A stretch of 64,000 bases of DNA from Golubevia sp. BC0850. Lineage: Eukaryota; Basidiomycota; Exobasidiomycetes; Golubeviales; Golubeviaceae. A program made the translations under genes and the position numbers. Shown here one piece after another: positions 11,767-23,800 of the stretch (the first letter of the stretch is position 1; the number at the start of each line of letters is the position of its first letter). A model generated the notes under the pieces. That model was not told where the DNA came from and did no database searches. It saw nothing but the letters and a program-made list of their open reading frames with translations. The stretch spans positions 248,001 to 312,000 of the forward strand of contig JAAVVG010000010.1 of the NCBI GenBank assembly GCA_012976225.1. The letters are read 5' to 3'.

Positions 11767-13018
11767 ATGTCTAGTTTCGACCAGAAGACGACTGCCGAAG
11801 AAGTTGCTCAAGCATTTAAAGGGCAAATCACCGGGAAAAATGGTGAGTTCGAGAATGCCACTACTTGGTTGACCTCGATCTCTAACTCTTTCTGTTCTCT
11901 TTTTCATGGTAGTACTCATCACCGGAGTCTCTCCGGGTGGTTTAGGAGCAGAAACAGCCCGAGTTCTTGCCTCTCAGGGAGCAAACCTCTTGATCTGCAC
12001 TGGACGAACTGAAGCCAAAGTTCAAAAAGTCTTCAAGTCGATCCTATCCGAGACTCCCTCTGCAAATCTTCGTTTTATCTCTTTGGATCTAGCTTCTCTA
12101 GAGTCTTGCAAAGCAGCTTCCAAGGAGGTTCTGGGATACTTAGAGCCCCTTGACATTTTGATCGGAAACGCAGGCACAATGTGAGCATGGCGAGAGTCGA
12201 CAATTACAGAAGCGCATTTCAATGACACACTCCCCTTCTATGTCTACTTACAGGGCGATTCCAGAAGCTCGAACTAAGGACGGATTCGAAATGCAATTTG
12301 GTTCTAATCACTTGGGACACTTCTACTTCTTCAACTCCTTAATTTCCAAGTTTATAGAGTCAAAGTCCGAGTGCAAGAGGATCGTAATGGTCTCCTCAGT
12401 TGGTCATGCTTACGGTGGAGTCAACCTGGCTGCCCCTGGCTACTTAAACGAAGAGAAGAACTACATGAAGTGGAACGCTTACGCTCAAAGTAAATCGGCG
12501 AACATGCTTTATGCGCTTTCCCTGTCCAAAAAATTGGAGTCAAAGGGTATCAAAGCGTTTTCTCTACATCCCGGAATCATTGAAAGTCCTCTATGGAGAT
12601 TTTTGGAGAAAGAAGGCAAGTTACTGACCATTTTAGGCGCTTCCCTAGAGTGGGCCTCAATGAGAGTCGGGCGGAACTCCACCCCTTAGCCTTTGCTGAC
12701 TTGAAATCTTTGCCTTCTCGCGTCTGTTTTTCACTGAATCCAGATCTTCAAATGATGGGAGTTGTCGACGAAAATGGTAATAAAACTGGAACTTTCTTGG
12801 TCTATGGCGTACCAACCCCTTTAAAATCTTTAGGCCAAGGCGCTGCGACAACTGTAGTGGCTGCCTTCTCTCCTTCCATTTCCGAAAATTCAGGTTCATA
12901 TCTGTCGGACTGTCAAATCAGTAATGAGTCAGCTCAGAAATTCGCCAAAGATGAGGAAATCGCTCAGAAGCTTTGGAAGCTGAGCGAGGAGATGGTTGGA
13001 CAGAAGCTTGACTTGTAA
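11767..13018 (+). CDS. Short-chain dehydrogenase/reductase (SDR), 326 aa
   Basis: There are four exons: 11767-11842, 11913-12180, 12254-12615 and 12744-13018 (981 nt). The NAD(P)-binding glycine motif TGVSPGGLG is at residues 29-37. DLAS follows the fourth strand, IGNAG is the NNAG-like motif, and VSSVGH with YAQSKSAN supplies the catalytic Ser, Tyr and Lys (Tyr near 190). HPGIIESPL follows, as in retinol-dehydrogenase/WW-oxidoreductase-like SDRs of fungi. There is no signal peptide, so it is probably cytosolic. The third intron starts with GC instead of GT (GCAAGT...CAG, 12616-12743); splicing there keeps the frame exactly, while reading through gives a stop. The substrate cannot be told from sequence. 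Confidence 0.92.
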
Positions 13019-13608
13019 CAGCTGGTCATAAAAGACCAAGTTTAACTTATTGATTGTTTGTTTATTGCGAGAATTTTTTTTCTTTCCAAGTCTAAATTCA
13101 AACACATCGTCTTAATTTCTCTTGGGATCAAATTGATCAATCGTCCCCCCAACAGCCCGCAATTATTTGCAAACAGATTGGCAGGGAAACAATCTAGAGA
13201 CAATGACAGTTTGTCTCTTTCTTCGAGTTGCTGACTCCTTCGATTCTTTGGAAATCAAAGATGGAGTGCAGGCAATTACTACTTCTGGAAAATAGACAAA
13301 ACTGGAGCTCTCAACAAGACGACATCGCAACAGCCTTCAAAAAAAAAAGTCACTGAAGCTCATCAAGGTCACTATCTCACAACACGATCAAGTGATAACA
13401 TCAAACAAAGCGTGTATAGTCATTATTGAATCGAAACTGAACTGACAATTGAAAGAGAAACAAGTGAATGAGACAGAGCTGTTAGATTGAAGAAGAGAAT
13501 AGAGTAGATGTGTGATTGTGAGAAAGGTAGAGGAGAGAGCTCAAGAAGAAAAGAGTAATACAATTGAGAAAGGAAGGTGGAACCAAATGTCAAGGAGTAA
13601 TAAATACC
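13019..13608. other. Convergent intergenic region (3' ends of the SDR and sterol acyltransferase genes)
   Basis: This is A/T-rich 3'-flanking sequence with AATTTTTTTTC and an A8 run near 13338. No reading frame, RNA gene or repeat stands out. Confidence 0.5.
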
Positions 13609-16476
13609 TCAATAGACTAAGTAGCCGATGTTGAGGAGAGGGAAACCCATCATCAATCCCACCCAGAAGATGAGGTTACCAAGGGTTTCGTTTCTTTTGA
13701 TAAAAGGTATCTGTAATTTTGGAGAAGGCGAAGAAAGAGGCAGAGCAGAGTGAGATCAGAGAGTCCTTTTTCCCAGACCTTCTCTTACGCCTAACGCCTT
13801 TTCTTGGATTTTCCTTCTCTTTTGGAGTTCTACTCACCTGACCAAGTACTATCAGCGGCAACTGGGCCATCTGCATCAAGAAAAGATAACCTCGAACTTT
13901 CCCACTGACAATAGCCATTACAAGTTCGTGAAGTAAAGAACTCAACAAGAATGTTAAGAACATAGCCAGCTTTCTAGAGATTCCCCACCCTGCAATACTT
14001 GAAGCATAGACATGTTTCAGCAGGAAGGAGTGGACAGGTTTGTTCCATTTTCTCGAGAAGACATCCATTGAAGTCGCATTCCACCAATCTTGGTAGAATT
14101 CTCGATCTGCGAACCGAGTTAGTTCCGCAAACCCATTGCAGATGCATTCGAACATGATGTAGAAGATCAGAAGGTAGTTGATCATCATTGGTAATGCTAG
14201 ATGAAGGAATGTTGTGATTAGAGGAGTTTCTGGAGATGGCTGATGTGGCATGATCCAGTGCTCTGTTATCACGTAGATAACAAAGAACGTTCCGAAGGTC
14301 GCCAAGGTCTTTTCCAAGACGTAAAGAGGGCGAATGCTGAGAGGAAAGGAAGTAAGATGTAAGCAAGGTCAGCCCCGAGTCGCTCCCAAGGATTTGGATG
14401 CAAAAATCTCGGACCAATGCGACTCACGAATCAGTTCTAGGATATTCAAGTTCGTAAACTAGAGTAGGAACTAGCAGATAATCCCAAAAATTAGCATAAG
14501 TGACGTTTTCAGGCCACATAACTCTTTTCGCCACATCTCCGTCACTACCAGTTGAGATTAATTCTTCTCTTGCGTTCTCGATGTCTCTAGCTAGGTTGGA
14601 AATGAGAGTGTCTGGATGACTAGATAAAGGATGAGGATCTCTAACCTGGGTTTGCTGATTTGAAGGTGATGATTTCTGTTTCGAAACTTCAGAAGACTTC
14701 TCCCTTTCATTTGAAGATTCTTCAGATCCCCCTTCCTCGGTTTTGAGCTTCTGAACTTTTGAGGTATTTCTATGTCTCAGTTTCGAGCTACCTCTTTGAG
14801 CCTCTAATGAATTCCAACTTGTTGAAGTCCCTTCGTTTCCACTTTCCTCTCCTCTGTTCTTTATAGCTTTCTCGACAGCTCTACCCCAAGCTTCTTCAGC
14901 ACTTTCCCTATCTTTAGATCCCTCAACTCCTTCAATTTCCATAACTCTTTCCTCTAACATCATCTCCTCTCTTTTCATCTTATGATAAGTGTCTGCCATG
15001 TTTCCGTTGACTGCCATGTAAGAATGAATCTTCATCATCATTGATAGAGTATGAAGAACGAAGAATCCGGATTGAACCCAAGGCCATTCACTGGGAGAAG
15101 AAAGCAGGGCGTGAGAAGCTCAATTGGATCTCCACTCTTTTCTTCTCTACTTGTTACTAACCGATATCTAGTCCACTTGACCACAGCTCCCAACATAGCA
15201 GCTTGCCAAGCATGTTGAACCCAGATCAAAGTTGGCCAATACCTTAACCAACCTTTCTGGAGTAGCTTTCCAAAGAGAACGCAGATGAAAGTAGAGCCAA
15301 TAAGAACTCCATCAGAAATCGCCAGAACTCTGGCATCTTTTGAGAATAGAGTTGCGAAAGTCAAGGAGATCACTGAACCGGTTGTTTGAAATGAAGTTTG
15401 AAAAGTGTTGAGCATTGTTAGGAAAAGACCGATCCAAAAGAGAGTGTAGAAGCCTCGGAACCTGAAGAGAGATGGGAAGGATTGAGCGCTTGTTCAGACC
15501 TAACCACTTCCCTTAAAGACGACCATGAGACTGAAAGATACTCACGGATCCTTCTGACTTGTAGAATTGAACCTATCGAAATGAGATTCTCTAGCTTGAA
15601 AAGAAACCAAAGCTCTGACTTTCTTCTTCCTCTTTCCTGAAGTTTCGTCTGCGATCGGTTTCAATTGGACCGAACCATCTCTTCTGAGGGTTGATTTTAG
15701 ACCTACAAAAATCAGACGGAAATTTGAAGGAGAGGAAAATGGGGAAGAGGGAGAGTTGGGTATTAGAAAGGGTTTGAGAGTTGGAGGAACCTATCGGACG
15801 AAAGGATGCTTGGACCCTCGAGAAAGGACAGCATAAGAAACAGGAAACAAAGTTTCTGACTTCTGAGAAGTCGAAACGAACTAGTCTTTCCCCAAAGAAA
15901 GAGGTGAGGTGCAGAGTAGCGCAGCATACACGTGCTTTCAAGGGTTGGACAATGCTCTCTAGAGAAGGGGAGACAAGATCACTCCCAGATGCTGAAAGTG
16001 CAGCTATTCAGCCTTTGCGGCTGACACCTCAGAGATTGGATCGTAGCCAAAAGCCTACAAAGAAAGAGGAAGAGCACTGCGCTGTCTCTATCTTTTGATT
16101 TCCTACTCCTCAGCAATCCACTACCTTCACCAAACAAGGCTCTGTTTGAGCGAATAGTGCCTTCACTTTTCCTTTGCTCTCTACGAGCTTCCCGCGATCA
16201 GTTGAAGGGTTGTAACTAACCTTGAGCTCCCAGATGAGTGAATTCAGTAGTCTGAGTAGTTCCAACAGCATTCCCACTTTGCTTGAGATTTCCCTTCAAA
16301 GTGGTGGTTGAAGTTAAAGTACTTGTAGTGATATGTCCACTCTCATCTTGACTGTCTGAACTTTCACTTCTTGTGAGTTGAGGAGAGTTTGGATTCGAGT
16401 CGGTGGAGGTAGAATTGGGATTGGAATTGATTTCTGAACCAAGCTTTAACTCAGTTCGACCTAATCCTGTACTCAT
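13609..16476 (-). CDS. ARE2: Sterol O-acyltransferase (ACAT/ARE family MBOAT), 658 aa
   Basis: Six exons (16476-16221, 15702-15546, 15461-15162, 15090-14428, 14336-13838, 13710-13609) sum to 1977 nt. The enzyme esterifies sterols with fatty acyl-CoA in the ER for storage in lipid droplets. The FYxDWWN signature of ACAT proteins is present as FYQDWWN, and a downstream L-L-H-E-L (SSLLHELVM) supplies the conserved active-site His. Many membrane segments run through the C-terminal half, ending in LLNIGYLVY. The N-terminal 90 residues are Ser/Thr/Asn-rich and cytosolic. A long charged insertion of about 150 residues (E/S/K-rich, in exon 4) separates the early and late membrane blocks, a common place for variable loops. 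Intron 1 is 518 nt, far longer than its other introns. ARE1 and ARE2 cannot be told apart here. Confidence 0.93.
15703..16220 (-). other. Unusually long (518 nt) first intron of the sterol acyltransferase gene
   Basis: The donor is GTTAGT (at 16220) and the acceptor TTTGTAG (at 15703). The flanking exons join in frame only across this whole stretch. Open frames inside it lack coding features. It might hold an unannotated small exon or regulatory sequence; I see neither clearly. Confidence 0.5.
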
Positions 16477-16918
16477 CTTCTCAAACTAACAGAGTTAAGT
16501 TGTTACTTGCTTGGACTTAGAAGCACGAGTTGGATTCAATTGGAGAATAGAGTTTTGAGTTGGAGGAGAGAAACGGAAAGAAGGTCTCAGAAAAGATTGC
16601 AAGACCCACCTACCGCTTATCGGGCACCGTCAAACCGCCCCCAACTCTTCAACTCCAATTACTCCTGCGAGTCATTTTCTTAGTGAATAGCAGTCCAAGA
16701 TTATCAGAAAGAGAAGGCGAGGGAGAGTAGGACAGGATAAGAAGTCGCTTCTTCTCCACCTCGCCTCACCCCTAGCTTCCCTATCGCCATCGTTCTCCAT
16801 TGAAGCAGCCTTTTTCCAGTTCGCTGTGACCCTAGAGATCTGCTCTAATTACTTTCTCTCAATCACATTGGCAGGAAGAAGTACACATGATCGATTTCAG
16901 AATCCAGAAAATCACAAC
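16477..16918. other. Intergenic region upstream of the sterol acyltransferase gene
   Basis: This lies between two minus-strand genes and should hold the acyltransferase promoter. A C-rich stretch (CCGCCCCCAACTC, about 16636) is the only notable feature. No coding signal is seen. Confidence 0.45.
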
Positions 16919-19635
16919 TTAAATCTGACTCAAGACCCAATCATTCCAACCTTTGCTTCTCCTCTCAGCGTGATTCATCTCTTCTTCAGCTTTCATAATC
17001 TCGATCCCATTCCCATCTAGATTCCTGATAGGGAAGTGTCCCTGATCGATCTCGCAGTTGAAATTGTCTTCTGGAAGGTATCCTTCTAGATAGTAACGTC
17101 GATAATGAGTCGTAGTGCAGTTTGACACTGATCCTAAAGAGCAGTGACCTGGAGAGTTTTGAATTAGAAGTCTTGAAGATGGACCCATGAGCTGGAGAGG
17201 AGGTAGAGAGGTAGAGAAAGAGGAGAAAGGTGAGAGGCATTAAAGCTTGGAGAAATGAACCGGAGCTCACCTCATTGAGCTCTTGACCTGAAGAGAGTGG
17301 GGTGATAGGATCGGCTGTATTTGAAACGATTAGCCTTATTACGAGGAGTGGAAGGAGAGAAAAGGAAGCAATTCAGTAAGACGATCCAGGTTGAGGTTTT
17401 GTGTTCAACTCACATTGGCGTCTCAAGAGATTGATTCCATGGCCCAGTGAACCTTTCTGGAGGACCTCTGATGTTTGAGGGATGGAATTCACATCCTCCA
17501 TCTGGTTCTTCATAAGAGACACTGTTGGGAATGGAGAAGTACGAGACGGAGAATCAATTTGTCGCTCTCTCAACAGGCCGAAAGCCAGTCTCTTTCACTC
17601 ACCTAGCTCCAAATTGTCTACTCCTATCCTTCAAGACTCTAAACAGCTCATCAGTAAGCATCTCATCACTCGGTTTCTTCCAATAATCACCACTTCGAAG
17701 TTTCTTTTCATAAGGAGGACTATCTCCGCAACTAACTGCACTTCTACTCAAATCAGTTTGGGTTTTACTCCTTCCATCTTTTGGATACGGTAAACCCAAT
17801 CTAGAGTTGTATAACCTAGTTGCATCTCCATCTAAAGCATCAGCGAACAATTCAGCGAAAAGAGGCCAGAGTTGGGGTAAATTAGTTGCCAGATAGAGAT
17901 GAGATCTAGCAGCTCCAGAAGTCAGAACTCCAGGATGTAAACCATTTGGAATTGGGGCTGGAGAATCGTAGAGATCGTCTAGGAAGGTTTCTAATCGTTG
18001 AGCGATTATTGAAGGGTCTTCTCCGTTGGAATGAGCTAGGGGACATTGAGTTGGTCCAGTCTGTTTGAGAAGAGAATGAGAGAAGGGGGTTAGAAATGTC
18101 ACGAGGAACGATCAGTGGGAATAGGTGTCAAAGCTCTTACCTTTGAACAATCATTCAAAAACCATTCATAAGTTGTATTGGTGTATTTCAACCACCCGTG
18201 AAGCCATTGGTACGGAGGCTTGTTAGCCCAATCTGGAGCAGAGGCCACACCCTGGTAGAGAAAGAAAACAGAAAGAGAAAAGACCAGAATTTCAGTTTCG
18301 TCTTGAATCGAGTGATCTTTTTGGTTCGTGTGACCTGTTGAACAGTCTTAGACTCACGTCGATGATTACTCTTCCAATCCTCTCTGATGGAAGCATATTG
18401 ACGAGATAAGCACCTAGAATGGTCCCATATGACTGAGTTAATATTGAAAAAGAAAAAAAAGAGAATGTGAATCATTCCGATCGGACAAGAACAATGAGAG
18501 AGGCGGCCCTTCGACTCACTCCTCCAAAGAAGTTACTGTTCAGAACAGAAAGAGATCAAGCCGGTGTCAGTAAACCCAAAGCTTCTTCCAAAATCGATTC
18601 AACTCAACCCAACTCACATCCTAGCTTTCTCTCCGTACAAAGTCTTCGACATATAATCGATATCTCTAACAACAGTATTAGTACTCATATGCCTCAATTC
18701 TTCTCCCATCACTTGTTCGCATTTCTCAAATTCAGTCTTTCTTAAAGCTTGTTGCTCTGAAATCTGTTTCTTAACGATCTCATAAGCTAGACTCGGATTT
18801 TCTTGAAAGACTTTTTGAGGTGGTAGAGTGATACCGTTTTCAAGGACGGTGTGAGATTTGAAGAGATCATAGGAGAGTTCTGAAGGGAAACAGGAAACTA
18901 ATGGACGTGTACGACCTATTCCTCTGGGATCAAATCCTAGGATGTCATATCTAAAGAGGAGGTGAAGGTTGGGATTAGGAGACGACGAGGGGGAGAAGCG
19001 TCTGAGACTCTGAGTGAGTGCGGAAAGAGATTAGAGGACTTACCTTCCATCAAGTATTGTACTTAGATGGGAAGCGAAACTGAAAGCGAAATCGAATCCA
19101 CTTCCACCTTTTCATGGAAAGAACGAGGTTAAGGAGGTTCCGAATTCAGCATCGGATAGCGTGCACTTGGAGGGTTTGAACTTGAACGAAGCTTGGAATT
19201 CAACTCACCAGGTCCTCCTGGATTCAACCAGATACTTCCAAGTTTGTCTTGAGCTTTACTAGTTGCAGGTAATTTACTCAAAGCGATGCTTGCAATTCCA
19301 GCAGAAGCGTTTGTGTAATCTTTTGGAACGTTGATGTAAGAGCAAACGAAATGTGGATGAGCTTCATCTGAGCAATCTAACCAACGAATTGAGGTATGAC
19401 TGGAAAGTTCAATCGGAAGAGGAGAGGAAGAGAAAGTTGATTGGGAGGTTTGGAGGAAAGATTTGAAATATTTTAGGTTTGGAAGAAGGAGGGCGAATGA
19501 AAAGATGATGAAGCATTTCAAGATTAGAGTTAGCCGTTGACGGATTGAAGAAAGAGGAAGAGAAGTTGGAGTTGATTGATGAAGCGGAATATGGTGAAGT
19601 TGAATGTACTTCTCTTCTGATGATGACAGCACCAT
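16919..19635 (-). CDS. Membrane-anchored S33 (tripeptidyl-aminopeptidase-like) serine peptidase, 642 aa
   Basis: Ten exons: 19635-19209, 19107-19044, 18950-18618, 18520-18535 (16 nt), 18432-18358, 18251-18141, 18060-17603, 17521-17414, 17334-17271 and 17191-16919. They sum to 1929 nt. A hydrophobic segment at residues about 36-55 should anchor it as a type II membrane protein. LNPGGPGGSGF is the oxyanion-loop signature of the TAP family and DILGFDPRGIGRT the next one. The nucleophile elbow is GGSYG with Ser281; Asp539 lies in SNTADPITPL (the TAP C-terminal domain) and His568 in SPGHCSL. Cysteines and potential N-glycosylation sites fit a lumenal or extracellular catalytic part. Likely work is removal of short peptides from N-termini outside the cytosol, known for the family and inferred here. 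A microexon supplies the two Gly residues before Ser281. Confidence 0.93.
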
Positions 19636-20863
19636 CTTGTCTTGTAGAAAAGGAGGATGAAATAGAAGGATAGAAGGGGCGATCAGTTTGGGTTGCAAAC
19701 CTTTAAGGTTTGGTGTGAAGGTCGCGAAATCTCTTTGTGGTGCCCACCTCGACGCGCCTCTCCCCCGCCAAATTTTGATCTTCTCGCCCATTTTCACCAT
19801 GTATGAAAGTCGTATCTGTACTTGACGATCTCCATTCTGTAAAGCGATTCTTTTTATTCGTCCCCTCAAGATTAAGCTCACCAAGTATCACAGCGCTCAG
19901 TCAAAGTGTTGAAACGCAGGAGGCGTAAGACCGTAAAAAATGACCCCCTCAGAATTCGTTAGTGGTGGCCTTGTTTTTGGCCATGTTCTGACGTCCTCAA
20001 AAGTTATGCCTCCTACGATAAGATTTCATTCACAAAGCCCTTCCAAATGCACGTCATTGGAAAGATACTAGGCTAAAGATAAACCTAAAAAAGAAAAGAG
20101 ATGATTTGGTCCAGTTTGAAAGGACGAAAAGTGTAGTTGAATTGGAGGGTTGGGGCTGCTTTTGGGTCAAATTCAGCTCCTTTTCCTCGCTCATATTTCG
20201 TAATCTTCTGCTATGAGCCAAGACTTCTGTCAGATGATTCCTGATTTATTCCAAAGAGGTTCAAATGCTTGAAGTGAGCCTAGGTCAATGTCTCTCACGG
20301 TAAAGGTTTGTTGATCTTGGACTGCTTCACTGCCAGAGCTCTTCATCTTTAGCCTCCCATCTTCATGATATTTTCACTCTGAGTCTGCTAAATCGATCCA
20401 ACCGAAAAGTCCTGAATTTTGGTTTTCAAAAACTTGGTTCCAGTCAAAAAGTAGTCAACAGAGTTTGGTGTATACAAGAAGAGGTATTGGAGAGGCCAAA
20501 TCCATCGTCTATCTTCCCCTGTCAGGATCCTGATCGGGCTCTTCATTCTCCTTCATCAGCTCCTAAATTTGAGAAATGCTCTCAGGAGAAGGACCAGAAA
20601 TGATGGGTTCCCGGGAGAGGCTGAAATCCAGACTAAGGTGCGATGGAGATCTTCTTCTCTCTCTTTCTCCTCTCCGAGTCCAATCTCAGATCTGAGGTTC
20701 CCACCAATTCGCTTCTTCTACCATGGACTTTAGCCAACTCACTCGATTTCCAAATTTCATCACGGTGCCGATGACATGACCGCGGTCAGCTGACGAGCAA
20801 TCAGCGTATCCTGCTTGCTATCTTCTCCTTCCCTCACCAACATCATCAACACCATAATCGAGT
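19636..20863. other. Divergent intergenic region, 1.2 kb
   Basis: This is the shared upstream region of the S33 peptidase (-) and the SNF2 ATPase (+). It is mixed sequence without repeats. CCGCGGTCAGCTGACG at about 20780-20795 is a small GC-rich, partly palindromic patch (TCAGCTGA) 70 bp before the SNF2 start. No coding or RNA gene is seen. Confidence 0.45.
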
Positions 20864-23800
20864 ATGAGTTCTTCCAATCCGAGATCAGATGTTATAGATC
20901 TTACAGGAGATGATTCACCTAGACTGAGTCAACAAGCTGTGCCATCCTTCAGCGCTGCTTCCTCTTCCTCGTCAGCCTTCATCCCCAAGAACAACACCAA
21001 CACTGCATTCCTTACGAATAGACTCCATCAGCCACCTCCATCAACTTCTTCACAATCCAATTTAAATCAGCAACCGTATTCGATTGTACCACGTGATAAG
21101 CATTCGACTTCAAAGACCAAGTTGGTAGATCCTTCTGCTTTCATTCCAATTCACCAACAGCAACATCAACGTAATCCACTTATTGCCTCTAATAACAGCT
21201 TCTCTCAACTTCCAACTCAACGTCAACCAGGCAATGGTCAACCCAAACCAATCCCATTCACTACAGCCTCTCAATTAGCAGCCAGAGCTGAATCTCAACT
21301 CAGTTACTACAATCATCAACCAATCAACAGATTCCCAATTCCACCAGCATCATCTTATTTAACTTCTTCATCTCCAACTCGTTATCCTTATCAACCTCCT
21401 TCAATTCCTCAACAGAGTGCTAGCACTAGCAGTACCAGATTAGAAGGAGATCCATTAGCAGATGAACCTGAACCTTCAGAATGGTCCAATTCAGGTGGCA
21501 AGACTGACATCGCGACGACCACCAAATCTTTAAGAGATTTAGTCTTTGAAACTGTCGATTTGGATGAATTGGATTTGGAAAAGGCCAACATTGAAGGGAT
21601 GAAATGTACTTTGTTGCCTCATCAAGTCATTGGAGTGGGTTGGGCTGTGAATAGAGAGAAGGGTCCAAATAAGGGTGGATTGTTGGCTGATGACATGGGT
21701 TTAGGTAAGGTGAGTAGTAGAGCTGATTGAAAAGGTATCTGGGTAGAGATGAGATTGAGAGTAGAAGAGGGACTGAAGGAATATCCCCCCCCCCCCACTC
21801 TCCCTGCAGACCGTTCAAATGATAGGTCTGATAGTTCAAAACCATCCCTCAAACAAAGAGGCCACGATCCGCAGAATCGTCACTCCTAAACAAACCAAAT
21901 CGAAATCCAAAGCCAAAGCCAAATCCAAAGTCACAGAAGAAGATGAAGAAGAACCTGAAAGTGTAAAGACCAAAATCAAATCCAATGTGACTTTGATCTT
22001 AGCTCCTTTGGCTGTTTTGAAACAATGGTCAGATGAAATCAAGAACAAAACTGAAGGGTTGAAGGTTTTGATTCACCATGATAAGACCAAGGTTAAAGGT
22101 GAGTGGTAATGTAGTTTGTCGAATCCCTACTTCACCTTTCTTCCGAATCGATTTTCTCAAACCTCTTCTCTCACGTTCTCAGTCGCTACCGAATTCCTGA
22201 AATATGACGTGGTGATCACTTCTTATACTACTGCAGCTGCGGAATGGAAGAATACTAAAGAAGGGAAAGAAAGTCTTAAGAAGAGAGAAGCTAATAAGAG
22301 AGGGAAGAAAGATAAGGATCATGAGCAAGATCAGACAGAAGGTGAAAAGAAATCGAATGAGAAGGTGAATGATTTTAATGACAGTATTGATGAATTATGG
22401 AAAGATGATTCGGAGGACGAAGTGGTGGTTAGAAAGAAAGCGACGGCTAAGAGTAAGAAACCTTCTTTGACTCCCTTGTTTGATGCTGATTGGTTGAGGA
22501 TTATCGCTGGTGAGTACTCTTCATTTGATTCTTTTTTCAACACGTCGCTTTTTTTCCCTGGGATCGGAAGGCGTTGTCGAGCTCACTGCTTTCTTTCTAC
22601 CCTCTCTCTCTCTCTCCTGTTCTCAGACGAAGCTCAAAACATCAAGAACCGAGACACAAATGGAGCTCAAGCATGTTTCTTGTTATCTAAGAAAGCAGTT
22701 TCCAGATGGTGTCTAACTGGAACTCCAATTCAGAATAGTGCGATGGAACTTTTCAGTTTGATTCACTTTTTAAGAATGCCTCCTTTTAATGAATTCAAAC
22801 ATTTTAAAGAGAAGATTGCAGATCCTCTGAATAGTTCTAACGCTACTCGATCTTTCCATGGAATGAAGGTGAGTAAAGTATCTTACCATCCCTCCTCCTA
22901 CCAAACCTCTCGAGGCTAACTGACCAAGATCCTTTCTCTTTTTTACTTTTTTGTGTTGAAAACAGCGTCTTCGATTTGTGTTGGAAACCTTCATGCTCAG
23001 ACGTACCAAAACTGCAGAACTCAATGGGAAACCAATCTTAACTTTACCTAAAAGGAATGTCGAGGTTCTGACTTTGGAGTTCGATGATCCGAGTGAAAGA
23101 GAGTTTTACGAATCTTTGGAAGCTTTGATTAGAGGGAATATTGAGAAAGCTAGTGAGAAAAGTGAAAATGGAAAGATCAATCATATCATGGTTTTGACTG
23201 GTTTGATGAGGTTAAGGCAAGGTGAGTCCTTTGAGATGGGGTTGAGAAAAGGCTTCCTCTGGACTGACAACCTTTTCATTCAATTCTACCTTTCAAAGCC
23301 TGTAATCACCCTTCACTATGCTCGAAACTCATCTTAGAAGATATAGCAGCTATGAAAGCCGAAGAAACAGCAGCTGAGAAATCAACACCTTCAGATGATT
23401 CCAAAATTACTGATATCAAAGATCAAACTTCAGGAACCGCCGATGACTCAGCAGATGAACTAGCAGATCTCTTCTCAAAAGTCACAGTAGAGAAGAAATG
23501 TGCGAGTTGTCAAGAGATCCTGAACGATGAGATTCCAAAGGATCAATTTCTTTGTAGACCTTGTAACAAGGTTGAAAAGAAGATTATGGAGAAAGGTATC
23601 GATTGGTTCAATCCTGAAAGAAGTAGTACTAAGATTAGAGCTATCATGAAGATCTTGAACGATATCAAGAACAAGGGAGAGGGAGAGAAGACGATTGTTT
23701 TTAGTCAGGTTAGTGAAAGAGATAGGAAGAGAGGAGGAATTTGTTGAAAGATCGACAGTGCTGACCTATGTTGGAACCCCTTCCACCCCTTTGTCGCTAT

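Noticed and set aside
12616-12689. Read-through end of SDR exon 3
   Set aside because: It lacks the conserved C-terminus and is removed by the GC-AG intron.
21785-21796. Run of 12 C residues
   Set aside because: It sits inside a SNF2 intron next to the acceptor; a simple homopolymer with no further structure.
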